From assembly GCA_963762205.1 (NCBI GenBank), contig CAVXJZ010000004.1:62001-126000 (forward strand): a stretch of 64,000 bases of DNA, read 5' to 3'. The notes beneath the pieces are model-generated. The model searched no databases. It saw only the letters and a program-made list of their open reading frames with translations, and was not told where the DNA came from. Position 1 is the first letter of the stretch, and the number at the start of each line of letters is the position of its first letter. Positions 7,940-15,768 of this stretch are shown in pieces. The stretch is from VRUE01 sp963762205. Lineage in GTDB: Bacteria; Actinomycetota; Thermoleophilia; Solirubrobacterales; 70-9. The translations under genes were made by a program, and so were the position numbers.

Positions 7940-9019
7940 GTGAGCACGCAGGCCGCCCTGAGGCGGACCCCCCTCCACGAGCTCCACGCCGAGCTCGGCG
8001 CCAGGCTGGTCCCCTTCGCGGGCTGGGAGATGCCGGTCTCCTACGAGGGGATCCTCGAGGAGCACGCGGCGGTGCGCACGCACGCGGGGGTGTTCGACGT
8101 CTCCCACATGGGCGAGGTCGAGGTCGAGGGCCCCGGCGCGCTCGGGTTCCTGCAGCTCGTCCTCTCAAACGACGTCGCCGCGATCGGCCCCAACGGCGCC
8201 CAGTACTCCTGCCTCTGCGACGAGAGCGGCGGCGTGCTCGACGACCTCTTCGCCTACCGGCTGGGCGGCGATCGCTACCTGCTCGTCACCAACTCCGCCA
8301 ACCACGCCTCCGACCTGGCCTGGCTCGGGCGCTGGAGCCGTGGCCACGACGTCGCCGTCCGTGACGTCGCCGACCGCTACGCGATGCTGGCCGTGCAGGG
8401 TCCGCACGCGCGGGCGATCGTCGCCGCCACCCTCAACCTCGACCTGCCGCAGCGGATGCGGGTCGGGGTCGAGCGGATCGGCGGCCGCCCGGCCCTCGCC
8501 TGCGGCACCGGCTATACGGGCGAGGACGGGGTCGAGCTGCTGCTCGACCCGGAGGTGACGCCGGCGATCTGGGCCGAGCTGCTCGACGCCGGGGTCGTGC
8601 CCTGCGGGCTCGGCGCGCGCGACACATTGCGGCTCGAGGTCTGCTTCCACCTGCACGGCAACGACCTCACCCCCGAGCGCAACCCGATCGAAGCCGGCCT
8701 CGGCTGGTGCTGCGCCGAGCAGACGGGCTTCATCGGCTCGCCGGAGGTGGCCCGCGCCCGCGAGCGGGGGCCGGCCGAGCGGCTGGCGCCGTTCCGGATC
8801 GAGGGGGACGGCATCCCGCGCCCGGGCAACCCGGTGCTCGCCGGCGGCGAGAGGGTCGGCGAGGTCACCTCGGGGACCTTCTCCCCGTCGCTGGAGGTGG
8901 GGATCGGGATGGCCTACCTGCCGCTCGCCACGGCCGAGCCCGGGACCGCGGTCGAGGTCGACGTGCGCGGCAAGCTGCGCCCGGCCCGGGTAGCTTCCAA
9001 GCCGCTGTACAAACGATGA
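7940..9019 (+). CDS. gcvT: Glycine cleavage system T protein (aminomethyltransferase)
   Basis: GcvT passes the methylene unit from aminomethyl-lipoyl-GcvH to tetrahydrofolate, releasing ammonia. The 359 residues match the family: TPLHELHAELGARLVPFAGWEMPVSY type N-terminus (residues 10-34), DVSHMGE near residue 55, and YTGEDGVEL near 195, which corresponds to the folate-site strand GYTGExG. It is first of four gcv genes in one direction (T, H, PA, PB), so it is clearly part of a complete system except for the shared lipoamide dehydrogenase. Confidence 0.95.
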   Translation: MSTQAALRRTPLHELHAELGARLVPFAGWEMPVSYEGILEEHAAVRTHAGVFDVSHMGEVEVEGPGALGFLQLVLSNDVAAIGPNGAQYSCLCDESGGVLDDLFAYRLGGDRYLLVTNSANHASDLAWLGRWSRGHDVAVRDVADRYAMLAVQGPHARAIVAATLNLDLPQRMRVGVERIGGRPALACGTGYTGEDGVELLLDPEVTPAIWAELLDAGVVPCGLGARDTLRLEVCFHLHGNDLTPERNPIEAGLGWCCAEQTGFIGSPEVARARERGPAERLAPFRIEGDGIPRPGNPVLAGGERVGEVTSGTFSPSLEVGIGMAYLPLATAEPGTAVEVDVRGKLRPARVASKPLYKR

Positions 9020-9038
9020 CGACGACCTGGAAGGGGAG

Positions 9039-9431
9039 ATGACCGTGGCCGAGGCGAGCTATCCGGACGAGCTGATCTACCACGCCGAGCACGACTGGGC
9101 CCGGGTAGACGGCGAGCAGGCGACCTTCGGGATCACCTGGTACGCGCAGGACAGCCTCGGCGAGGTCGTCTTCTTCGACCCGCCCGAGGTCGGCGCGACG
9201 GTCGCCAAGGACTCGAGCTACGCCGAGGTCGAGTCGGTGAAGGCGGTCTCCGACGTGATCGCGCCGCTCTCCGGAGAGGTGGTCGAGGTCAACGAGGCGC
9301 TCGGGGACGCGCCCGAGCGGATCAACGAGGACCCCTACGGCGAGGGCTGGCTGGTGAAGGTGAAGCTGAGCGACACGGCCGAGGCCGACTCGCTGCTCGG
9401 CGCCGCCGATTACCGCAAACTGGTCGCCTGA
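9039..9431 (+). CDS. gcvH: Glycine cleavage system H protein
   Basis: GcvH is the lipoyl carrier that shuttles between the P, T and L proteins. The 130 residues contain the lipoylation motif SYAEVESVKAVSDV, with the modified lysine at about residue 68, and the N-terminal HAEHDWARVDG stretch. The ATG at 9039 is preceded directly by AAGGGGAG, so unlike its neighbours it uses a classical ribosome-binding site and is probably read on the gcvT transcript. Confidence 0.95.
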   Translation: MTVAEASYPDELIYHAEHDWARVDGEQATFGITWYAQDSLGEVVFFDPPEVGATVAKDSSYAEVESVKAVSDVIAPLSGEVVEVNEALGDAPERINEDPYGEGWLVKVKLSDTAEADSLLGAADYRKLVA

Positions 9432-9461
9432 GCGCGCAACCTGGACGGGGCACGGCTTTCG

Positions 9462-9467
9462 TAGGGT
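9462..9467 (+). promoter_or_regulatory. -10 box TAGGGT for leaderless gcvPA
   Basis: TAGGGT ends 6 nt before the GTG of gcvPA at 9474. It gives the P-protein pair a promoter separate from gcvTH. Confidence 0.6.
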
Positions 9468-9473
9468 GTAGTC

Positions 9474-10880
9474 GTGAGCCGCTACACCTCCGCCACCGAC
9501 GCCGACCGCGCCGAGATGCTGGCCGCGATCGGGGTCGGCTCGCCCGCAGATCTCTTCCAGCAGGTCCCCGAGCCGCTGCGGCTGGGCCGGCCGCTCGAGC
9601 TGCCCGACGGCCTCAGCGAGGCCGAGGTCCACGAGCGCCTGGCGGCGCTCGCCGCCCGTAACGCCGACTGCGAGGAGCAGGTCTGCTTCGTCGGCGCCGG
9701 GATGTACGACCACTACGTGCCGGCGATCGTCGACGCGATCACGCAGCGCTCCGAGTTCCTCACGCCCTACACGCCCTACCAGCCCGAGATCTCGCAGGGC
9801 GGGCTGCAGGCGATGTTCGAGTTCCAGACGGCGATGTCGGAGCTGACCGGCCTCCCGGTCTCCAACGCCGGCCTCTACGAGGGCCCGTCCTCGCTCGCCT
9901 CGGCCGGCTATCTGGCGATGGGGGACACCGGCCGTCGCCGCTTCGTCGTCTCCCGCGGGGTCCACCCGCACAGCCGCGAGACGCTGGCCACCTACTCGGT
10001 CGGATACGGCGCCGAGCTCGAGGAGGTGGGCCTCGAGGGCGGCGTCACCGACGCGGCGGCGCTGGCCGCCGCCGTCGACGGGGAGACCGCGGCCGTCTTC
10101 CTGCAGAGCCCGAACTTCCTCGGCGCGGTCGAGGACGTCGAGGCGCTCGGGGCGGCGGCGAGGGAGCACGGCGCCCTGCTGGTCGTCGCCGTCGACCCGA
10201 TCACGCTGGGGATCCTCAGGCCGCCCGGCGATTGCGGCGCCGACATCGCCGTCGGCGAGGGCCAGCCGCTCGGCAACCGGCTCGACTTCGGGGGGCCGTC
10301 CTTCGGCTTCTTCTGCGGGACGGAGGAGCTGATCCGCCGCATGCCAGGGCGGATCGCGGGCGAGACCGACGACGTCGACGGCCGCCGCGGCTTCGTCCTC
10401 GCTCTACAGACCCGCGAGCAGCACATCCGTCGCGAGAAGGCGACCAACAACATCTGCACCGCGCAGGCGCTGAACGCGCTGGCGGCGATGGTCCACCTCG
10501 CCTGGCTGGGCCGCCGGGGCTTCCGCGAGCTGGGCGAGCTGCTCGCCCGCCGTACCGCCTACGCGCGCGAGCGCCTGACCGCGATCGACGGGGTCGAGTC
10601 CCTGCACGAGGCGCCCGTCGTGCGCGAGTTCGCCGTCTCGCTCGGAGGCGCCCCGGTCGATCGCGTCCTGGAGCGCTGCGCCGAGCGCGGGATCGCCGCC
10701 GGCCTTCCGCTCGCCCGCGACTACCCCGAGCACGAGGACGGCCTCCTGATCGCGATCACCGAGCGCCGCAGTCGCGCCCAGATCGACGAGCTCGCCGAGG
10801 TGCTCGGCGCCGCGGTCGCCGCCGAGCGAGGCGCATTGGTCGCAAATGGTGCGACCAATGCGCCCAGGGGGGGCGCGTGA
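9474..10880 (+). CDS. gcvPA: Glycine dehydrogenase (decarboxylating) subunit 1
   Basis: GcvPA is one half of the split P protein that decarboxylates glycine and loads aminomethyl on GcvH. The 468 residues begin MSRYTSATDADRAEMLAAIG, as usual for the subunit, with FVGAGMYDHYVPA, the TPYTPYQPEISQGGLQAMFE block, and ASAGYLAMGDTGRR type sequence following. The last 16 codons (about residues 453-468) are coded by a perfect 15-bp-arm hairpin and look like an added tail. The stop overlaps the gcvPB start as GTGA. Confidence 0.95.
   Translation: MSRYTSATDADRAEMLAAIGVGSPADLFQQVPEPLRLGRPLELPDGLSEAEVHERLAALAARNADCEEQVCFVGAGMYDHYVPAIVDAITQRSEFLTPYTPYQPEISQGGLQAMFEFQTAMSELTGLPVSNAGLYEGPSSLASAGYLAMGDTGRRRFVVSRGVHPHSRETLATYSVGYGAELEEVGLEGGVTDAAALAAAVDGETAAVFLQSPNFLGAVEDVEALGAAAREHGALLVVAVDPITLGILRPPGDCGADIAVGEGQPLGNRLDFGGPSFGFFCGTEELIRRMPGRIAGETDDVDGRRGFVLALQTREQHIRREKATNNICTAQALNALAAMVHLAWLGRRGFRELGELLARRTAYARERLTAIDGVESLHEAPVVREFAVSLGGAPVDRVLERCAERGIAAGLPLARDYPEHEDGLLIAITERRSRAQIDELAEVLGAAVAAERGALVANGATNAPRGGA
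10830..10864. repeat. Perfect 15-bp inverted repeat at the end of gcvPA
   Basis: GGCGCATTGGTCGCA at 10830-10844 and its exact complement TGCGACCAATGCGCC at 10850-10864 flank a 5-nt loop, all inside the gcvPA coding region and ending 12 nt before the gcvPB start. The following bases (GCGCCCAGGGGGGGCGCG) resemble the hairpin upstream of ftsY at 62726-62749. Confidence 0.85.
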
Positions 10881-12439
10881 ACCAGCAGGACGAACAGGTG
10901 CTGACGATCTACGAGCGCTCCAAGCCCGGGCGCCGCGCCGCCGTCCTGCCCGACGCCGAAGTCCCCGAGCCGCCGCTCGAGGAGCTGATCCCGGCGGCGC
11001 TGCTGCGCGAGGAGCCGCCGAACCTGCCGGAGGTCGCCGAGCCGGAGATCGTCCGCCACTACAACCGGCTCTCGCGGCGCAACTTCGACCTCGACACGGG
11101 CTTCTACCCGCTCGGCTCGTGCACGATGAAGCACAACCCACGCCTCAACGAGCGGGTCGCGGCGCTGCCCGGCCACGCCCGCCTGCACCCGGCCCAGGAT
11201 CCGCGGCGGGCCCAGGGCGCGCTGGAGCTGATGTGGCTCCTACAGCAGAGCCTCGCCGAGATCTGCGGCCTGCCCCACGTCAGCCTGCAGCCCTCGGCGG
11301 GCTCCCACGGCGAGCTGGCCGGCCTGCTGCTGACCCGCGCCTACCACGCCGACCGGGGGGAAAGCCGCACCAAGGTGCTCGCCCCCGACACCTCGCACGG
11401 CACCAACCCGGCCTCGGTGGCGATGGCCGGCTACGAGGTCGTCAAGGTCGCCACCGACGAGCGCGGCGGGGTGGAGATCGACGACCTGCGCGCCAAGGTC
11501 TCCGACGAGGTCGCCTGCCTGATGCTGACCAATCCGAACACGCTCGGGCTCTTCGACGAGAACATCGCCGAGATCGCGGCGCTGATCCACGAGGCGGGCG
11601 GGACGCTCTACTACGACGGCGCCAACCTCAACGCGGTGATGGGCCACTCGCGCCCCGGTGACATGGGCTTCGACATCGTCCACGTCAACCTGCACAAGTC
11701 GTTCAGCCAGCCGCACGGCGGCGGCGGCCCCGGGGCCGGCCCGATCGCGGTGTCGGAGCGGATCGAGCCCTTCCTGCCGCGGCCGCAGGTCGTGCGACGG
11801 CCCAGGCAGGAGGGAGAGCCGCCGTGGAGGGAGCGTCACGGCCCGATGAATTCGCGACCGCAGCAAGGCGAGGCCGATTATTTCTACGACCTCGACCACG
11901 ACCGACCCAGGTCGATCGGCCGCCTGCGCGGCTTCCAGGGCAACTTCGGGGTCTTCGTCCGCTCCTACGCCTACATCCTCAGCCTCGGCGCCGACGGCCT
12001 CGCCGAGGCGTCGGAGACCGCGGTGCTGAACGCCAACTACCTGAAGGCACTGCTCGCGAAGGGGCGCGCGGGCGAGCGCCTGCCGATCGCCTTCGACCGC
12101 CACTGCATGCACGAGTTCGTCCTCTCAGGCAAGCCGATGAAGAGGGAGCTCGGCATCGCCACCCTCGACCTGGCCAAGCGGCTGCTGGACTTCGGCTTTC
12201 ACCCGCCGACCGTCTACTTCCCGCTGCTCGTCGAGGAGGCGCTGATGGTCGAGCCGACCGAGACCGAGACCAAGGAGAGCCTCGACGCCTTCGCCGAGGC
12301 GATCGAGTCGATCCTCGCCGAGGCCGAGGACGATCCGGAGACGGCCAGGCAGGCTCCGTACACGACCCCGGTCAGACGCCTCGATGAGGTCAAGGCCAAC
12401 CGCAACCCCGTCGTCCGCCAGGAGCTCTCGAGTCCCTGA
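10877..12439 (+). CDS. gcvPB: Glycine dehydrogenase (decarboxylating) subunit 2
   Basis: GcvPB carries the PLP-binding half of the split glycine decarboxylase. The GTG at 10877 overlaps the gcvPA stop and gives 520 residues. Visible are the FDLDTGFYPLGSCTMKHNPR block (residues about 70-90), the glycine-rich APDTSHGTNPASVAMAGYEV region, and the PLP-lysine segment HVNLHKSFSQPHGGGGPG with the lysine near residue 274. It ends 5 nt from the convergent ligase-family gene, leaving no space for a terminator. Confidence 0.95.
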   Translation: MNQQDEQVLTIYERSKPGRRAAVLPDAEVPEPPLEELIPAALLREEPPNLPEVAEPEIVRHYNRLSRRNFDLDTGFYPLGSCTMKHNPRLNERVAALPGHARLHPAQDPRRAQGALELMWLLQQSLAEICGLPHVSLQPSAGSHGELAGLLLTRAYHADRGESRTKVLAPDTSHGTNPASVAMAGYEVVKVATDERGGVEIDDLRAKVSDEVACLMLTNPNTLGLFDENIAEIAALIHEAGGTLYYDGANLNAVMGHSRPGDMGFDIVHVNLHKSFSQPHGGGGPGAGPIAVSERIEPFLPRPQVVRRPRQEGEPPWRERHGPMNSRPQQGEADYFYDLDHDRPRSIGRLRGFQGNFGVFVRSYAYILSLGADGLAEASETAVLNANYLKALLAKGRAGERLPIAFDRHCMHEFVLSGKPMKRELGIATLDLAKRLLDFGFHPPTVYFPLLVEEALMVEPTETETKESLDAFAEAIESILAEAEDDPETARQAPYTTPVRRLDEVKANRNPVVRQELSSP

Positions 12440-12444
12440 GGCGC

Positions 12445-13362
12445 TCAGAGTTCCGGCAGGCTCTGTTCCAGCTTGAGCACGGGGGCGAAGAGGTCGCCGT
12501 GCTCCTCGATCCGGGCGAGCACGTCTCCGGCCTCGAAGACCAGTGAGGCGGGGTCCTCGCGCTCGGCGCAGCGCTCGACCTCCTCCCAGGCGATCGGCGT
12601 CGAGACCGTCGGTTGCTGCCTGGCGCGCAGCGAGTAGACGGCGATCGTCGTTTTGCTGCGGTGATTCTGGGACCAGTCGACCATCACCTTGCCGCGGCGT
12701 TCGGCCTTCTTCATCTTCGAGACGACCCTGTCCGGCGTCTGCTTCTCGAGCAGCTGGGCGATCGCCTTCGCGAACGGTTTGGTCTCGTCGTAATGCGCCT
12801 CGCGCGAGTTCAGCGGAACGTAGACCTGCATCCCCTTCGACCCCGACGTCTTGGGGAAGCTCTCGACCTCGAAGTGGGCGAAGAGCTCGCGCAGCCGCAG
12901 CGCGACGCGGCAGCAGTCGACGACGTCGGCCCCCTCGCCCGGGTCGAGGTCGAAGGCGAGCACCGTCGGCCGGGTCGGCGCCCGCGCGAGCGAGAGCGAG
13001 GGGTGTAGCTCGAGCGCCGCCAGCTGCGCCATCCAGACCAGCGTCGGCAGGCCGTCGCAGACGCAGAAGTCGATCTGCCCGGAGCGGGGGCCGGCGCGCA
13101 CGGAGGCGGTCTTCACCCATTTCGGCCGATGCCTGGGGCAGCGCTTCTCGAAGAAGGCGGCGTCGAGGTCGTCGACGCCTTCGGGGAACCGCCGCAGGGT
13201 GACCGCCCGGCCGGCGAGGTGGGGGACGATCGTCTCGCCGACCTTCGCGTAGTAGTCGACGACCTCGCCCTTGGTGAAGCCCGCCTCCGGGTAGAGGACC
13301 TTGTCGAGGTTGGTGAGCTTCAGCTCACGGCCCTCGACCTCGACCACGCGGTCGGCGCTCAC
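12445..13362 (-). CDS. LigD-type DNA polymerase/primase domain protein (NHEJ)
   Basis: The 305-residue protein matches the archaeo-eukaryotic primase-like polymerase domain of bacterial LigD, which fills in or extends ends during non-homologous end joining. Supporting motifs are LTNLDKVLYPEAGFTKGEVVDYY at the N-terminus (read in parts), AFDLDPGEGADV with the catalytic aspartates near residue 140, and the SGSKGMQVYVPL block near 175. Neither the ATP-dependent ligase domain nor the phosphoesterase domain is fused to it, so this is a stand-alone polymerase. It lies 6 nt downstream of ku and is surely co-transcribed with it. Confidence 0.92.
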   Translation of the reverse strand: MSADRVVEVEGRELKLTNLDKVLYPEAGFTKGEVVDYYAKVGETIVPHLAGRAVTLRRFPEGVDDLDAAFFEKRCPRHRPKWVKTASVRAGPRSGQIDFCVCDGLPTLVWMAQLAALELHPSLSLARAPTRPTVLAFDLDPGEGADVVDCCRVALRLRELFAHFEVESFPKTSGSKGMQVYVPLNSREAHYDETKPFAKAIAQLLEKQTPDRVVSKMKKAERRGKVMVDWSQNHRSKTTIAVYSLRARQQPTVSTPIAWEEVERCAEREDPASLVFEAGDVLARIEEHGDLFAPVLKLEQSLPEL

Positions 13363-13368
13363 CGGCGG

Positions 13369-14259
13369 CTACTTCGAGGCTTTGGCTTTGCCGCGTTTCT
13401 CGGCGGAGGGCTTCTTCGGCGACGACTTCCGCGGTTTCTTCGCCTTCGCCGCCTTCCCTTGCGGGCCGTCCGCCCTGCCCTTGACCGCGGCGATGCTCTC
13501 CTCCAGCGCGGCCATCAGGTCCGGGGCCCTGGTCGCCTCCGGCTCGGACGCTTCGGGGCGGAGCATCTCCTTGCCTTCGGCCTTGCGCTCGATCAGCGCC
13601 ATCAGTTCCTCGCGGTACTCGTCGCGGTAGGAGGCCGGGTCGAACTCGCTGGTCAGCGACTCGATCAGCCTCTCGGCCATCTCGACCTCCTTCTTTGCCA
13701 CCTTCGGCCTCTCGGCCGGCAGCACGTCCTCGAGCTCGGCGGGCGGCACGACCTCGTCGGCGAAGCGCATCGTCGTCAGCGTCAGCACGCCGCCGTCGGT
13801 GCGGAGCGCCGCCAGGTGCTCCTTGTTGCGGAAGACGAAGCGCGCGATCGCGACCTTGCCGGAGCCCTCCATCGCGCCGGCGAGCAGCGAGTAGGCCTTC
13901 TCGGCGCCCTCCGCCGGCCCCAGGTAGTAGGGGCTGTCGAAGTAGATCGGGTCGATCTCGGCGAGGTCGACGAAGTCCTGCACCTCGATCGCGCGCGACT
14001 TCTGCGGCGCCAGCGCCGCCATCTCGTCCCTGGTGATCGGGACGTAGTTGCCCGAGGTGATCTCGAACGCCTTCTGGATCTTCTCGTAGGGAACCTCTTC
14101 GTCGGTGCCTTCGGCTACGCGGCGATGGCGGATGCGGGCGCCGTCGGACTCGCGGATCTCGCGCAGCGAGATGCCGCGCCGCGCCACCGCGCTGTAGAGC
14201 TTGACGGGCACGTTGAGGAGCCCGAAGCTGATCGAGCCGCTCCAGATCGCTCTTGCCAT
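13369..14259 (-). CDS. ku: Ku DNA end-binding protein
   Basis: Bacterial Ku forms a homodimeric ring on double-strand ends and recruits LigD. The 296 residues begin MARAIWSGSISFGLLNVPVKLYSA, the family's hallmark N-terminus (read in pieces), and include KIQKAFEI and the ALAPQKSRAIEVQDFVDL stretch. From about residue 255 on there is a Lys/Pro/Ala-rich basic tail (KAKKPRKSSPKKPSAEKRGK), typical of actinobacterial Ku C-termini that bind DNA. It is divergent from fetA with 62 bp between the starts. Confidence 0.96.
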   Translation of the reverse strand: MARAIWSGSISFGLLNVPVKLYSAVARRGISLREIRESDGARIRHRRVAEGTDEEVPYEKIQKAFEITSGNYVPITRDEMAALAPQKSRAIEVQDFVDLAEIDPIYFDSPYYLGPAEGAEKAYSLLAGAMEGSGKVAIARFVFRNKEHLAALRTDGGVLTLTTMRFADEVVPPAELEDVLPAERPKVAKKEVEMAERLIESLTSEFDPASYRDEYREELMALIERKAEGKEMLRPEASEPEATRAPDLMAALEESIAAVKGRADGPQGKAAKAKKPRKSSPKKPSAEKRGKAKASK

Positions 14260-14309
14260 CAGCGAATCACCTGCCAGGGATTGTTCCAGTCGGCCGCCCC
14301 CGTCGGTGG

Positions 14310-14315
14310 GAAGAT
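14310..14315 (+). promoter_or_regulatory. Possible -10 box GAAGAT for leaderless fetA
   Basis: GAAGAT ends 6 nt before the GTG at 14322, matching the spacing seen at other genes here but lacking the first T of TANNNT. It is a weak match. Confidence 0.35.
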
Positions 14316-14321
14316 CCGTGC

Positions 14322-14979
14322 GTGCTCTTCGAGCTGCGCGACGTCGGCCTCGCCCGTGGTGGCCGTCAGGTCCTCGAATCGGTCAGCGCCGAGATCCCGA
14401 ACGGGGCGACGGCGATCGTCGGCCCGTCGGGCAGCGGCAAGTCGACCCTCCTGCGGCTGCTCAATCGGCTTGCCGACCCCGGACACGGGCACGGTCCTCT
14501 ATCGCGGCCGCCCGATAGCCGAGCGCGACCCTCTGGAGCTTCGGCGGCAGGTCTCGCTCGTTCCCCAGCTGCCCGCACTGCTGGAGGGGACGGTGGGATC
14601 GAACCTGGGCTACGCGGCGGGCCTGGCGGGCACGGAGCTCGACTCCGGTCGCTGCCTGGGCCTTGCCGGTCTCGACCCGGAATTCGCCGAGAGGGACGTC
14701 TCGAAGCTCTCGGTGGGGGAGCAGCAGCGCGCGATGCTGGCGCGCGCGCTCGCCCAGCAGCCCGAGGTGCTGCTGCTCGACGAGCCGACGTCGGCACTCG
14801 ACCACGGCGCCCGCGATGCGATCGAGGCGACCCTCGCCGAGCTGCGCCGGGAGCTGGAGATCTCGCTTGTCGTCGTCAGCCACGATCCCGAGCAGGCGAG
14901 GCGATTGGGCGAGTGGGTGGTGCGGATGGAGGCCGGCCGAGCCGTCGCGGCCGGCCCCCTGGAGCGGGTGCTGGCGTGA
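14322..14979 (+). pseudogene. fetA: ABC transporter ATP-binding protein, FetA/YbbL-like, one apparent frameshift
   Basis: The ATPase starts VLFELRDVGLARGGRQVLES and has Walker A GPSGSGKSTLLRLLNRLADP near residue 36. The frame then breaks at CCCCGG (14477-14482). One base over, it resumes as PDTGTVLYRGRPI, the LSVGEQQRAMLARAL signature and Walker B VLLLDEPTSALD, then the H-loop VVVSHD. Deleting one base restores about 218 residues, a normal size for the FetA family. With the membrane partner directly downstream in GTGA overlap, this is the ATPase of a FetAB-like exporter (metal/iron homeostasis in E. coli). The frameshift is probably a consensus error. Confidence 0.8.
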
Positions 14980-15758
14980 GCTCGTCGATCCACGTGGCGC
15001 TCTGGCAGGTCGCCGCCTCGCTCGTCCTGGTCGTCCTCGCGATCGCGATCTCGCGCTGGCGCCAGGCCGACCTCGAGCGCGACATCGCGGTCGCGACCGT
15101 CCGCTCGATCGTCCAACTGACCCTCGTCGGATACGCGATCAAGCTGATCTTCGAAGCGGACACGATCTGGTTGGTGCTGGCACTGCTGGCGGCGATGGTG
15201 TTGTTCGGGGCGCTGACCGCGCGCAACCGGGCGAAGAGCGTGCCCGGTGCGTTCTGGCCGCTGCTGATCGCCCTGGCGATCGCCGCCGCGAGCACTCTGG
15301 GGCTGGTCGTCGCCCTCGGGATCTTCGACCCGACGCCGCGCTACCTGGTGCCCGTCGGCGGGATGGTGATCGGCAACGCGATGACGGCCTCGGCGGTGGC
15401 CCTGAACCGCCTCGGCGACGAGGTCGCCGACTCGCGCCCGCGGATCGAGGCGACGCTCGCCCTCGGGGCCACCGCCCGCGAAGCGGCGCTGCCGATCGTC
15501 CGGCGCGCCCTGCGCTCGGGGATGATCACCCTGGTCGACTCGACCAAGACCACCGGGCTGATCTTCTTCCCGGGGACGATGGTCGGGATGCTGCTCGCCG
15601 GCGCCGACCCGACCGACGCGGTCCGTCTGCAGCTGATCCTCCTCTACACGCTGCTCGGCAGCGTCGCGATCGCCGGCCTGCTCGCGACGATGCTCGCCTA
15701 CCGCAACTTCTTCACGCCGGCGCAGCAGCTCCGCGAGCCGGCCGAGAGCTCCGCGTAG
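14976..15758 (+). CDS. fetB: ABC transporter permease, FetB/YbbM (UPF0014) family
   Basis: This 260-residue polytopic protein has about seven hydrophobic segments. The family block VRSIVQLTLVGYAIKLIF lies near residues 40-57, GGMVIGNAMTASAVALNRL in the middle, and EATLALGATAREAALPIVRRALRSG precedes TTGLIFFPGTMVGMLLAGADP. These are typical of FetB. Its GTG start overlaps the fetA stop. In E. coli the pair lowers cytoplasmic iron stress, but the substrate here is inferred only from family. Confidence 0.88.
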   Translation: MSSSIHVALWQVAASLVLVVLAIAISRWRQADLERDIAVATVRSIVQLTLVGYAIKLIFEADTIWLVLALLAAMVLFGALTARNRAKSVPGAFWPLLIALAIAAASTLGLVVALGIFDPTPRYLVPVGGMVIGNAMTASAVALNRLGDEVADSRPRIEATLALGATAREAALPIVRRALRSGMITLVDSTKTTGLIFFPGTMVGMLLAGADPTDAVRLQLILLYTLLGSVAIAGLLATMLAYRNFFTPAQQLREPAESSA

Positions 15759-15761
15759 ACT
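15756..15761 (+). promoter_or_regulatory. -10 box TAGACT for the leaderless MFS gene
   Basis: TAGACT overlaps the fetB stop codon and ends 7 nt before the GTG at 15769. No Shine-Dalgarno is present. Confidence 0.55.
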
Positions 15762-15768
15762 CGACCGC

